Positions 48,578-59,907 of a stretch of DNA of 64,000 nucleotides are shown here, in pieces. Under the pieces are notes generated by a model. It saw nothing but the letters and a program-made list of their open reading frames with translations. It was not told the origin of the DNA and did no database searches. Position numbers and translations under genes: made by a program. The DNA is from Sycon ciliatum (taxonomy: Eukaryota > Porifera > Calcarea > Leucosolenida > Sycettidae), in NCBI RefSeq assembly GCF_964019385.1, contig NC_088654.1:4447097-4511096 (forward strand). Reading direction: 5' to 3'. The stretch's first letter is position 1, and every line of letters starts with the position of its first letter.

Positions 48578-49369
48578 TCATTCTATTTCTGGTGTGAAGA
48601 AATAGAACCAGGTGATAGAGGAAGCAAGACAATGGATGGTGGTAGCTTCACAAACAAGATAGTAGCAGAGTGCTGCCAATTTTCTGTTGGTATAAACCAC
48701 AAGAACTGTCCGAGGTGTTCAAAGGCAGGACGAAGCGGAGCCCCTCAAATGGGGGAGGGTAAGGGGCAGCGACCCCTTTAGAAGCCGTAGCATTTTTAGG
48801 ATTTCAAGGGTCCGAAACAACAGATTGCAGAAGTACACTTTTGTTAACAGTCGTTTTCTGTCGGTTTGTTGGAACTACTGATCGGAGTGTTCCTAAAAAT
48901 CGGAATGGAACAAGTCGAGGCCCTGACAATACCGATAACTCTCTGTCCTGGCACATGAAAGGACAATGTACATGCAACAAGGTGAACTACATGTACATGT
49001 ATGATCAACTAGTGACAGCGAGTCGAAAGCAAAAAATCATTGAGCATCGCCATTTCTTCTTTCAGAGTTGTGGCCCAATAGTTTCTAAATACCAAATTCA
49101 AATTTGATTATTCTCGCCAAATCATGGAAATGTGCTTTCTTGGATTCTCGCATTATGCTCGCCAAGTCTTCATATTTTGCTTTGGCATGCTGGGATACAT
49201 ATTCACTTTGTTGTACTTATCGGGAGCCTCAAAGTTCTGAAGATTGTGCCTTTTTCGTACTTGCCAGTGGCCATAAGTACACCAAAAGGTTACATGAGTA
49301 CCCCATGCTAGAGATCAACATGGAAAAGAGAAAACATTACTTCTTCTATTCATTAGTTTACTTCTTTAA

Positions 49370-50219
49370 AGGGGAAGTTAAGGCAAAAATTAAAATTTCA
49401 CCAGTTGTAGTCTTCGGGCTGCTGAGTCGAATGGTCCTGGCCCGAAAAAGCTGAGACGCTCCCTTCCTACTTGAATCCCAATCGAACTCGCGCACTTCCA
49501 CGGAAACTGGGTGACTGCGCCCTACTAGATGGGGATTTGTATGCAAAATGTCACTAAAAGCGCCATTTCGTTCTTATAAAAGCACGGATGAACGCGATTG
49601 GCCCATATGTTGTAGTCTTTTGGACGCTGAGTCGACTGGTTTTGGTCCGAAAAGGCTGCGATGCAGCGTTCCTCCTTTAGTCCCAATCAAACATGGTTGA
49701 ACAAGTGGTCACGTGCTCCTGGGTGCCCAAATCACCTGGTCACCACGCCAGCAGGCGACAACTTTCACACCAAGGTTCAACTCGAGTGACAGGACTGCAC
49801 CCAAAAAAGGTCAAACAGGCTAGTAAGTTGTACCCTGCAGGCACGGTGACCAGCTGACTGGTGTACGTAGGAGCACGTGACCGCTTGTTCAACCATGTTC
49901 GATTGGGAATAAAGGAGGAACGCTGCATCGCAGCCTTTTCGGACCAAAACCAGTCGACTCAGCGTCCAAAAGACTCCAACATATGGGCCAATCGCGATCA
50001 TCCGAGCCTTTATAAGAACGAAATGGCGCTTTTAGTGACATTTTGCATACAAATCCCCATCTAGTAGGGCGCAGTCACCCAGTTTCGGTGGAAGTGCGCG
50101 AGTTCGATTGGGATTCAAGTAGGAAGGGAGCGTCTCAGCTTCCTCGGACCACGACCATTCGACTCAGCAGCCCGAAGACTACAACTGGTGAAATTTATAT
50201 TTTTGCCTTAACTTCCCCT
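49370..50219. mobile_element. TTAA palindromic element in a LINE tail
   Basis: Arms AGGGGAAGTTAAGGCAAAAA and reverse complement; TTAA on the left (49366-49369), CTAA on the right (one mismatch). Same family as P1 and P3 without internal insertion. It lies between the left LINE target repeat and the LINE tail. Confidence 0.75.
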
Positions 50220-50220
50220 C

Positions 50221-51248
50221 TAATAATAATAATAATAATACCACAGCACGCGTACAAAGGCCAAAGAACAATGCATGAGAATACACTGAAATTAAGCCAA
50301 GTCCGCTTCTGTCTCCAGTCAACAAAAAACTCATCCATAAACAATGTCTGATCTCCATTTCGACTTGTCTGCAGCAAATGCTCGTGCTCCTTCTAGGTCG
50401 CTGGCATTCTTCAAAGGAATGTCGTGCCCTGCCAGGTCCTTCATGATGGTGGTAGGGAGAGTAGCCGCGGGACGGCCCCTTCGTCCACGTGACCTGGCTT
50501 GAAAATAGCAGGACATCGCAAGGCAAGGGGGTGACTGCTCACTCATCCTCAGCACATGGCCAGTGAGGCTACGGCGTCGCTTGGCAACAAGCTCCGACAG
50601 TGACTGCGAGTCACATCTGGAATACAGATCATCATTCGTAATTCTGTCTGGATATCGCACTCCCACCAGGTTTCTGAGCTGTCGGCGGTGAAAACAGTCC
50701 AGTCGCTGAAAGACTGCCTGGGTTACTCCCCAAGTCTCACAGTTGTAAAGGAGGACAGGCAGCACAAGCGAGCTGTACAGCTTGAGCCTGGACCTTTCTG
50801 ACACATGCTTGCGCCGCAGCCAGAGGCTGAACATACTACCGTTTGCCTGGGATGCCAGCGAAATCCGCCTGTCGATATCCTCAGCGCCCCCCATAAGAGA
50901 GCCAAGCTGCCTGATGCTCCGCCAGGATGAATCGCCTGACGTAAAGTGCACCCATTCCGTTTTTTGCTCATTTACTTTTAGGTTCCAAGACTGCAGTGTA
51001 GAGGATATGATGGGTAGTGATTCCTCGAGCCAAGGTTTACTGGTAGAGTAGAACGTTATGTCATCAGCGTACCCGGTTTCTGGAGGGATGCCTCCATCAG
51101 TAATAGGTCGCTGTGGGAGTCTTGGGCGACATTCTTGCAGGGCGGCTTCAAGGTAACAGACGAAAAGCACGGGACTAAGACTGTCCCCCTGGGGCGTGCC
51201 GATGGTGGTGTGGAATGCCTTGGAAGTGGAGCTGCACATACGAACAGT
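50221..51248 (-). mobile_element. 5'-truncated LINE with RT palm and C-terminus
   Basis: The 302-codon minus frame 51239-50331 has GTPQGDSLSPVLF (residues 14-26), TGYADDITFY (YADD at 57-60), LPVLLYNCETWG, then RSLTGHVLRMSE and RSRGRRGRPAATLP. Tail is a TAA/TTA repeat at 50222-50242. AGTTTACTTCTTT occurs at about 49355 and 51247, a 13-14 bp target duplication that now also encloses the TTAA palindrome. Intact frame over the part kept, but the N-terminal RT and endonuclease are missing. Confidence 0.85.
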
Positions 51249-52074
51249 TTACTTCTTTTGTACTTGTAAAAAGACTTTTTCATTGCCAAATCATTTGAGG
51301 TACCTTAGAAAATTATCATGTCCAACTGTCTTGATAATCGTCACACTCGTCCAATCGATCTCACCTTCATCCTGCGATTTATCAGCTCATCTCTCCCGTA
51401 GCTCAACCTCTCCTTCCATGATGACCGAACATCAACTATACCTCGATATTTTTTACAAAACAAAAACAACAAGGACAATCAAGGCTTGTTTACTGCTACT
51501 TCAAGTTTCATGCTCTCGCAATCATCAGACAACATGAGGATGGGGTGATCGAGCATGAAACTTCTTGCTGTTTTGTGTTACGCTCTGCCTCCGCGGTGTT
51601 GAGCACTGTCGGCACACTGTGTACATCCTCCGGTCAATTTTTTTAGATAAATATATGAGCATTATCCATAGCCTGCACAGTCATGGCTGCTAAAACCACG
51701 ACTTCGTATCATGCATAATGTACATGAACGCGGAGTTTTGCGGACTACCCATCACTATCTCGTCCACCCCAGGATACCTGATAAAGGCTGATTTACTCAC
51801 ATATTCTACTACATGTACTGTGTCAGTGTGAGAAAGGACTTTGAAGAAGACCAGCTCGAGCATACAATAATGTACTGCCATGATTTTTTCCCTGCTTTTC
51901 ATTGACAACACTATCTGCATGACCTCTGAACCCTTTACCATGCTGACCACCAGCACAGACCCGGTGCATTGTACACAATAGTGTAGCCTACAAACTAGAG
52001 CTGTGGCACAATCATGCTCTCTCTCTCTCTCCCTCCCTCTCTCTCTCTCTCCCTCTCCCTCTCCCCTCTCTCTT

Positions 52075-52105
<31 letters not shown>

Positions 52106-52170
52106 TTCTCACTTCATCTCCCTCCCTCCCTAGCTGCATTCCTATCGATGCCTGGTCGTAGGGTATGATT

Positions 52171-52377
52171 TTTTTTTTTTTTTTTTTTTACTAAGGCCAC
52201 AGCTTCCAATCATGACATGCAAAGCAGCGGTGCAGCATCGCAGGCATGAATCGTGGACGTGGTGACGGGGTCTGATGTGCTCCACCGACCTAGGGTCTCG
52301 GCTTCACTGCACAGCAAACGCGTCGAAAGAAAACGGGGGCTAATAATTATCGGGAGATGGGGGAAGAAGAAGAGGAG

Positions 52378-52471
<94 letters not shown>

Positions 52472-52479
52472 CGAGAGAG

Positions 52480-52563
<84 letters not shown>

Positions 52564-52595
52564 CGAGAGAGAGCGAGAGAGCGAGAGAGCGAGAG

Positions 52596-52631
<36 letters not shown>

Positions 52632-52656
52632 GGGAGCGAGAGAGAGAGAGAGAGAG
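52171..52656 (-). mobile_element. retroposed sequence with poly(A) and a GA/CT tract
   Basis: On the minus strand: a long CT-rich tract (52656-52378), about 190 bp of unique sequence, then a 19-base poly(A) (52189-52171). ATGATT flanks it (52165-52170 and 52657-52662). S1 shows the empty site at about 11008. Either a SINE with a CT-rich head or a processed transcript; no coding frame or box motifs were seen. Confidence 0.65.
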
Positions 52657-53694
52657 ATGATTCCGAGACCTCCGGTCGGATGAGCCTCGCCAACCACATC
52701 GGCACATCACCCCTACTTCCCTTTGTCTTGTTGTCCAGTGTCATTTCAGTTGTCCTCTTCCCCTGACTATTAGTTGGGCTGTGTTTTTAGTAAAAAAAAT
52801 GTAGTTATGCTCCTACTTCCGAAAGGATGCCAAATTATGCTTCAAATTTTCAACCACCAAATTAAGCCAAAAGTTATGCCGGCATTATCCGCCGGTGCCT
52901 AACGGCTAATGGGGTTTCTCGACAATTGTGCCAGTGGCTGTGAGACCTAATGACTAATCCCCACCGTTAGGCGCTGCATCTGCCGCTAGGATTTGTCGGG
53001 TGTTAGCGGCCGTTGTGAGTTACCTTCGGGAACGGTCACGATAATTTACAAAATTTACTTTCACAGTACAGTTGTTATGCAGAAGTACATGAAAAAGGCC
53101 CTCTTTAAAATATTTTCCAAAAAGAACATAAAGGACAACATGTCACGGTGCTCAATAGCGCAATACGCCGATCACGTGATAACAAGACGGTCAGTGAATT
53201 GTAACGTTAACTCTCGGCTCCAGGTTCGTACCGAGTACATGTATATGCACATGCATAGCATTGGTCAGTAGATTATTTTCATACAATGTACACTACCGCA
53301 CATCCGTGACGCCGAGACCTCAGGTCGGCAGAGTCATCAATGCCCCACCATCACTGCTGCGTCTCGGTGCAGCGCCTGCTCATTAGTTGTCACGTTTGTC
53401 CTAGTCTCTGTACCATTGTCTTTCCTCATTCTTTTCGAGCTGGTTATGTGAACATAGTAAAACGTCCATTGTATTGTGTTGCACTGATCTCAGTCTCACT
53501 AAGGCGGACACGCTGACTGGGGTACCGGGGTACCTGCACTCTGCGCAATGTATTATGTACTTCGAAGTAATAATGATACATGGTACATTGTCCACGTACT
53601 TGTACACATGTACTCCATGTGGCAACGTGAATATACATTGGAGAAGGGTAGGTGTATAAATGTAGCATTCATTTCAACTAAGAGAATGACATGC

Positions 53695-54003
53695 TAACTG
53701 GTTTGAGGGAAAGAGACAAACGGGAAAAGTCTGAAGACAAATTCACTGCCACCACCAGGACTCGAACAAGGGACCCTCGCTTGTAGCCAGCGATGCTCTA
53801 ACCACTGAGCTATGGTGTAGTCGTCATCCCAGCAGAGCCCGTTCAACATTTTCTTCAGACTTCGTAACTCACACTTCCTGTGAACCCACACAGGCGGGTG
53901 GGACGCAGCCCTCACTGTAACCCACACACTTCATGTACAAACTAGCACGCGGGGAGCCCCAAGTCATAAAATATTAACTGGTTTGAGGGAAAGAGACAAA
54001 TGG
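53695..54003 (-). mobile_element. tRNA-derived SINE with 29-bp flanking repeats (S3')
   Basis: Same insertion as in S1 and S1', repeats at 53695-53723 and 53975-54003. Its presence here but not in S3 marks the S1-like origin of this half of S3'. Confidence 0.65.
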
Positions 54004-54742
54004 ACATGCATGTACATTTTGTATAGTGGTGGTACATCTGAGAATAGAGGACACCTGTTAATCAAGGACATTTGCGCTCAGTCTCATGAGTGTCCGTTAT
54101 TGTCAGGTTTGACTGTAGTAACGATTCATGGTAGTGTGAGATGTACATTGTACAGTTCCAACAGAAGTGCAGGTGATAATGCTATCGCCGAGCAAACAGA
54201 CGATCGTGGGATAGGAAGTTGTACGTTGGGAGTAGTATGGTCCTAAGTCTAGTGATGGGGTCACAGGTCTAGGTTATTGAAACGTAACACTTGGTTTCAT
54301 GGTCACGATTTGACACCAGGTGCGACCTCTTGTTTAGAGACGTCAAAAATGTCAAAACCAGCTAGCAGCTACACCACAATACTAACATGTTATCCATCAT
54401 CACGGCGCGCCAAAACAAACATCATCAGCAGAGAACAGACACTGCGGCCTACACCTCAAGTTACACGCATCCCAATGATGGCCATACCCCTCCCCCCCCC
54501 CCCCGCCCTCTTCCTCTACCACAGGTGCAAATCCAAATCTGACAAATGTATGTTTCCTCCGCTATGACACTATCACCTGCACCTTTCTTTGTGCTATCAA
54601 TATCGCACCACCATGAATCTAGGCCCATTATTAGTTGAACGGGTCACATTGTAAGAACATTGTCTATTGATGCTTGCGGCATTCACTAGGTCTGTTTGGA
54701 GACTCATCGTCAAAAGTCATCGTCAAAAGCCATTGTACAGAG

Positions 54743-55618
54743 ATGTCGTGCATTGGGGAGCGGGATGCAAAAGAGCTGGATGCCAAAGAGCTGGATGCCA
54801 AAGAGCAGAACGACCAAGAGCCGAACTGGCAAAAGCAGGACGACCAAGAGCTAGTGTCAAAAGCTGAAAACTTGCCATACTGCGATTCCCATCATGCTAA
54901 AGTTCATCACATCAAAGAGCCCGACGCCCAAGATCGGGATACTGAAGAGCTGGACGCCCAAGACCGGGATACGCAAGAAATGGACGCCCAAGAGCGGAGT
55001 ACTCAACACGACCAAACCCAAAAGCGGCCATGCTTGGATCCTAGAGACCGAAGGAGTGACGCCGAAGAGCGGGAGGTCCAACAGGTGGAACACGGGAAGC
55101 CACGTTTCCAACAGCGAGAGGCGATAATATCGAAGAGGAAGCGGGCGGTCCGAAAATGTGAGCGGGACGCCCAACCGGGGAAGCGGAAGCGGGATTGTGA
55201 CCAACAGTTGGAGAGGGATGTCCAACCGCCGGAGCGGGAGCTCCAGGTCCAACAGCGCGAGTGGGAGCTGAAGGTCCAAAAGCGGGAGTGGGAGCTGAAG
55301 GTCCAAAAGCGGGAGTTGGAGCTGCAGGTCCAACAGCGGGATCGGGAGCTCCGTGTCCAACAGCGGGAACTGCACGTCCAACGTCGGGAATGGGAGCTGC
55401 AAGTCCAACAGCTGGAGTCGCAGATGAAGGCCCAACAGCGGGATTGGGAGCTGCAGGTCGTTCAGCATGAGCAGGCGGTTCACCAGCGTGAGCGGGCGGT
55501 CAGCAGCGTGAGTTCAGCAGCCATAAGCAGCGTTAGTCGGACGTCCAAAAACCGGAGTTCCAAAAGTGGAGCGGAAGGTCCGACAAATGGACGTCCCAAA
55601 AAGGAGACTAGGAAGTAG
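54743..55618 (+). CDS. repeat/coiled-coil protein, medium class, frameshifted end (S3')
   Basis: 291 codons from the shared MSCIGERDAKEL start. Layout as in S3: DAKEL/DAQER zone, then directly EEREVQQVEHGK and the coiled coil. One T is missing at about 55500 compared with the other copies (GCGGGCGGT joined to CAGCAGCG), so after about residue 252 the frame leaves the QQREFSSHKQR ending and runs on in serine-rich sequence (SVSSAAISSVSRTSKNRSSK). The coiled coil itself is complete. Whether this copy is a decaying gene or a tolerated new tail cannot be told. Confidence 0.4.
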   Translation: MSCIGERDAKELDAKELDAKEQNDQEPNWQKQDDQELVSKAENLPYCDSHHAKVHHIKEPDAQDRDTEELDAQDRDTQEMDAQERSTQHDQTQKRPCLDPRDRRSDAEEREVQQVEHGKPRFQQREAIISKRKRAVRKCERDAQPGKRKRDCDQQLERDVQPPERELQVQQREWELKVQKREWELKVQKRELELQVQQRDRELRVQQRELHVQRREWELQVQQLESQMKAQQRDWELQVVQHEQAVHQRERAVSSVSSAAISSVSRTSKNRSSKSGAEGPTNGRPKKETRK

Positions 55619-56321
55619 CGGGCGCAGTGAGACTGCCACAAGCACAGCCATTCTGGGATACTGATTCTGATTCTGATGGCCAACAGCGGGAGCGGGACTG
55701 AGAGGCCGTACACCAAAGTGAAGGACGCGGAAATGCTGGACACAGAAAAGACGGCAATGCTTAGATACCGTACCAATTTTCAAGCATGACATTGTACATG
55801 TCCCTGTCCACCAACCATCGCTGGATGATGGTCAGTGACATAGAATACTATCGTGTACTCATGTATGAATTTCAAGCAATGTTGCATAGCTTGTTCACAT
55901 ACTGTATCCATCGCACATCTTGATTACTAGTATTTTCTTTTCTTGTCTAGATACGTACGCCGTATACTTCCTGTGTCATGTCTTGCCATCTGAACCTCGT
56001 TCGGAATTCTCTGCCAAGTGCGAGACGAACATGTATTATGCTGCAACCACTCGTGTGCTATACCCTTATAGTACACTTTTCTGCACAAGAACTAAACACT
56101 CGACAAAATAAGCCATAACAACTGAATATACGGCAATGTGTCATGCTAAACACGTGTAATGGTGTGTTTATGTGCATGTGTGTGTGTGTGTGTGTAGAGG
56201 AGGGGGGAGAGTGTCCTCCTTTTTTCTTCTTTAGTACGCATATTTGTACGTACATGTATGTCCTGTGTTTTACTAGGCAAATTCACCTTCATGTAACATA
56301 TTCACACCGATAATATGTTAA

Positions 56322-56590
56322 AGGGGAAGTTAAGGTAAAAATTTAAATTTCACCAGTTGTAGTCTTCGGGGTGCTGAGTCGAATGGTCTTGGTCCGAGAA
56401 AGCTGAGACGCTCCCTTCCTACTTGAATCCCTATCGAACTCGCGCACTTCCACGGAAACTGGGTGACTGCGCCCTACTAGATGGGGATTTGTATGCAAAA
56501 TGTCACTAAAAGCGCCATTTCGTTCTTATAAAAGGACGGATGAACGCGATTGGCCCATATGTTGTAGTCTTTTGAACGCTGAGTCGATTG
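56322..56590. mobile_element. left part of TTAA palindrome P3', truncated
   Basis: Matches 27092-27360 and then stops abruptly at 56590, where sequence matching 30030 onward begins. The right arm and left part of the larger transposon are gone. Confidence 0.85.
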
Positions 56591-57596
56591 GACATGCCGA
56601 CTGTACCCGTGCTCTCATGCCATTGTACGAAAAGTGGACACGTTTTGGTGCCCACTTCAGTATGACAGCATGGAAAATTTCCAGACTACAAATCATACTG
56701 TACCTTGTATTTGTGGCAGTGTAGCTGCAACCGGAAAGTAACGCAATGGAAACTTACAGATAAAGAGAACTGAAATAACACACATGATAACGTTCCATGT
56801 ACATTACATCAATTCTCGACTTCACTGACTAGGATTTTGAGTAGAGGACTTTGAGTAGGACTGTAGTCGTTTAGAGCTACGTTCTGGACGGCACAAAATC
56901 ATGCCGTTCACTTACCTCATCGTGCTCACGTTCCTGGAAGTAAATCGAAGATGGTCTGCTTTTGCTGGCAGCAGAGGTAGAGGAGCTACTAACTATTAGT
57001 ATGACATGCACCGCCAAGTTTCAGGATGGCAGAGACCCTGGCTTCAAGCGTCGCTGCTGCTTCTGCTTATAGCCACCAATGCTTTGTGCAAACTCTTGTT
57101 GGAAATCTCTTTCATAGCACATCTCAGTGAAATGCTCAGTGCAGACACGATTACTTTTCGTCGGAGAAAAATCCTTCCAACATACTCTCCATAGCCAAGC
57201 TGTCGTCAGGTTCGCGTCAGCCAGAGGAAAGCCATGCTACGACAGCCCGCAGGCGCCTCTTTCTTCGTGACATTGTTGCATCCAGAGACGCAGCAGCGAG
57301 TCGTGACAATAAATCGGGCATGGCACAGAACAACAAGCACTTCAACAATCGCCAAGGACTTTTCATTCTTGCTTCAATTATTTGAAAATTTCATCTGAGT
57401 GGACCGGGCTGAGAACGTTTTACGTCACAGGGTGGGAGGGGGCCCCCTCGTGCCAAATATGGAAAATTGCAATTGGTAATTTAGGTATGTTATCCTTGTC
57501 GTAGAAGCTCCCGGTTTTCGCCATTCTACCACTTACGACATACTCTAATGGATTCCGCAATAAAAAATGGGGGTGATTTTGGACCGGAGTTCCCCT
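56591..57596. mobile_element. right part of the nested TTAA transposon, copy 2
   Basis: Corresponds to 30030-31035, including the complete right TIR (about 57411-57596) and the TTAA at 57597-57600. The P2RX7-type part has been lost. Confidence 0.8.
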
Positions 57597-58401
57597 TTAA
57601 TGTAGAATATTGAATCTGTGATAATTGTCGACAATGGAGAGAGAGGATGACAGCCGCTGTCGCAGGGAGAGTGAAGCTGCTGGAAGTAACAACGGGGAGC
57701 CCGTTTGTACCACCTGAACAACCAGACTTCAAAGCCGCTTGACCAAATCGGAGGGTGCGTCGGCGCTTATCGTGAATATTACACCGACATGAATTACTAC
57801 AATTACAAGTATACTGGTGAGTTTTTATCTTGTTTTGTTCGTATGCTAGTACCCTGGCCTGGAGTTCTCGTTAACAAATTCCTATTCCCTGGCGTTTTCT
57901 AAACATTCCGTGTAGTACTGAACACGTGATCAAGTATTCCGATGAGGGTACTACCCTAGATGTGGAATTTGGATATGCATTTTATACAAAAATTCTATTT
58001 TCCAAATAGAGCGTTTGTAGACAAATGGTTACCCAAAATACAACAATATTGATTCTGCAGTTCTACAACTTGTACTGAAATCCAGTCAAAGTAAAAATGA
58101 TTCTTCCTGACAGTTGGGGTCAATGAAATCTGATCGTGCATAACGAATGGTGACGCCTGTCACCCCGGGAACGAATGCCCATTTGGTGGGCGATACCAAA
58201 GTACTCGAAAGTGGTGCGTGTTTCAATGTGGCATTTGGAAGTTTTATATTATCTGTGGTCAATGCAACATACGATAGCCATCATGAATTGGAGGCCTCGA
58301 ACGCAACTCAGACCAGAATTGGCAGTTCCCTAAGTTAGATGCTTTATAATTCCATGGCCCCAGCTGTAGTTATAGAGTTTTTTTGCACATTATTCTTATA
58401 G

Positions 58402-59907
58402 TTAAACAGTTTCCTCTGAGACTAAAATGCGATAATACTCATAAAAAGGACACACTTCAGGCTCATTACAAACATCTTGAAAGTTTTTGTCTTCACAAGT
58501 ATACTTTCAAGCCTTCTCATCAGGTGAAATACAGGCTAGGGAAAAGGAACAGGAACAGTGGATTAAATACAGTAAGAAGGTGGTAAAACAGCGCAAAAAG
58601 AAAGAAAGAAAGAAGGTAGCTAAAGTAAACAGCGAAAATTGCAATAATGACACAAAGGTGCAAATGCGAGAAAACTCAATAAGCGCGACATGTAGTGCGA
58701 CAACAAGAGACAACCACTGGACATACATGTAACTAACGAGGTTTTGACGACCTACCTAACAGCCTAAGTGTGAATTTGATTTGTTTCTGCTTGCAAAGGT
58801 TGGGTTTCCTTGTGTGGATGTATACAGCTTCCAAAACATTCAGCAATCTAGCACTGCGTACACGTGACACAATCGAAAAACAATCATCCGAATACACAGC
58901 ACGACAATCAGGATGCTCAAACAAATGACTAGCAATGGACGACTCATACTTATCAGAACTAACATCAGAACAATCAGCATGTGCGGTGGACACATCCGAT
59001 TTCACATGGCTAGTCGAGTGGACCCTAGCCGTTGCCTCTGTCTGTACTTTAGTCGCTGCCATCGCCGCCGTTGCCGATCTTGTCATTCTTCTGGTTGATG
59101 CGGTTCCTGTCACTGCCACGCCAGTAGGTGTCTTGTCCGGTTGTTTTTCTGGTGGTCTAGTTAATTGTGAGGTGACGTTGCTTGGTGTTGATGCCGCTGC
59201 GTTGGACCATCTTGTACCAGGATGATTCTTTGCTGGACGTCCCCTCCGTGGTCGAGTGGATCGTGCGTGTTGTGGAATAAGGTGTAGCGGTGCGTGTTGT
59301 CGGATGCGTGCGCCCAGATGTTGAAGAGTCCTACCTACATATCGGCTCTCACATTGCCGACACTCGAAGTGATAAATCAACTTGGATAATTGGCCTGTAG
59401 GTAGGACGTCCTTCCTCACCGTGAACGCACGCACCGTCGAGTAGATGAAGCGATTATGAACATTATGGTAATTGGACTCACGTGTACGCAGTGCTAGATT
59501 GCTGAATGTTTTGAAAGCTGTATACATCCACACAAGGAAACCCAACCTTTGCAAGCAGAAACAAATCAAATTCACACTTAGGCTGTTAGGTAGGTCGTCA
59601 AAACCTCGTTAGTTACATGTATGTCCAGTGGTTGTCTCTTGTTGTCGCACTACATGTCGCGCTTATTGAGTTTTCTCGCATTTGCACCTTTGTGTCATTA
59701 TTGCAATTTTCGCTGTTTACTTTAGCTACCTTCTTTCTTTCTTTCTTTTTGCGCTGTTTTACCACCTTCTTACTGTATTTAATCCACTGTTCCTGTTCCT
59801 TTTCCCTTGCCTGTATTTCACCTGATGAGAAGGCTTGAAAGTATACTTGTGAAGACAAAAACTTTCAAGATGTTTGTAATGAGCCTGAAGTGTGTCCTTT
59901 TTATGAG
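58402..59907 (-). mobile_element. Penelope-like element end with GIY-YIG domain, foldback form
   Basis: A 14-bp duplication CATTATTCTTATAG flanks it (58388-58401 and 59908-59921); copy 1 has the empty site (about 31827-31841). Arms of about 430 bp (58438-58870 and about 59475-59907) are inverted copies. Between them a minus-strand frame (59575-58733, 280 codons; the first part lies in the inverted arm) encodes a GIY-YIG endonuclease: LIYHFECRQCESRYVGRT, then RIRQH, and the C-terminal block ending NVLEAVYIHTRKPNLC. A long basic/Ala-Thr-rich insert separates the two. This is the 3' end of a Penelope-like element; the RT is absent. Inverted partial copies are known for this class. Confidence 0.8.

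Larger units (their letters stand above)
47300..56321 (+). repeat. array unit S3' (medium class, chimeric)
   Basis: Left part follows S3 (leader, LINE fragment 48178-48577, spacer). From about 51250 to 54000 it follows S1: same foldback deletion (51480-51590), same 160-bp segment (about 53305-53460), same SINE. From the coiled-coil frame on it follows S3 again. Copy-specific insertions: MITE 47453-48024, palindrome plus LINE 49370-51248, retroposed sequence 52171-52656. Confidence 0.8.

Noticed and set aside
52253-52697. Arg-Glu and Leu-Ser repeat frames over the GA/CT tracts
   Set aside because: Pure translations of dinucleotide microsatellites.
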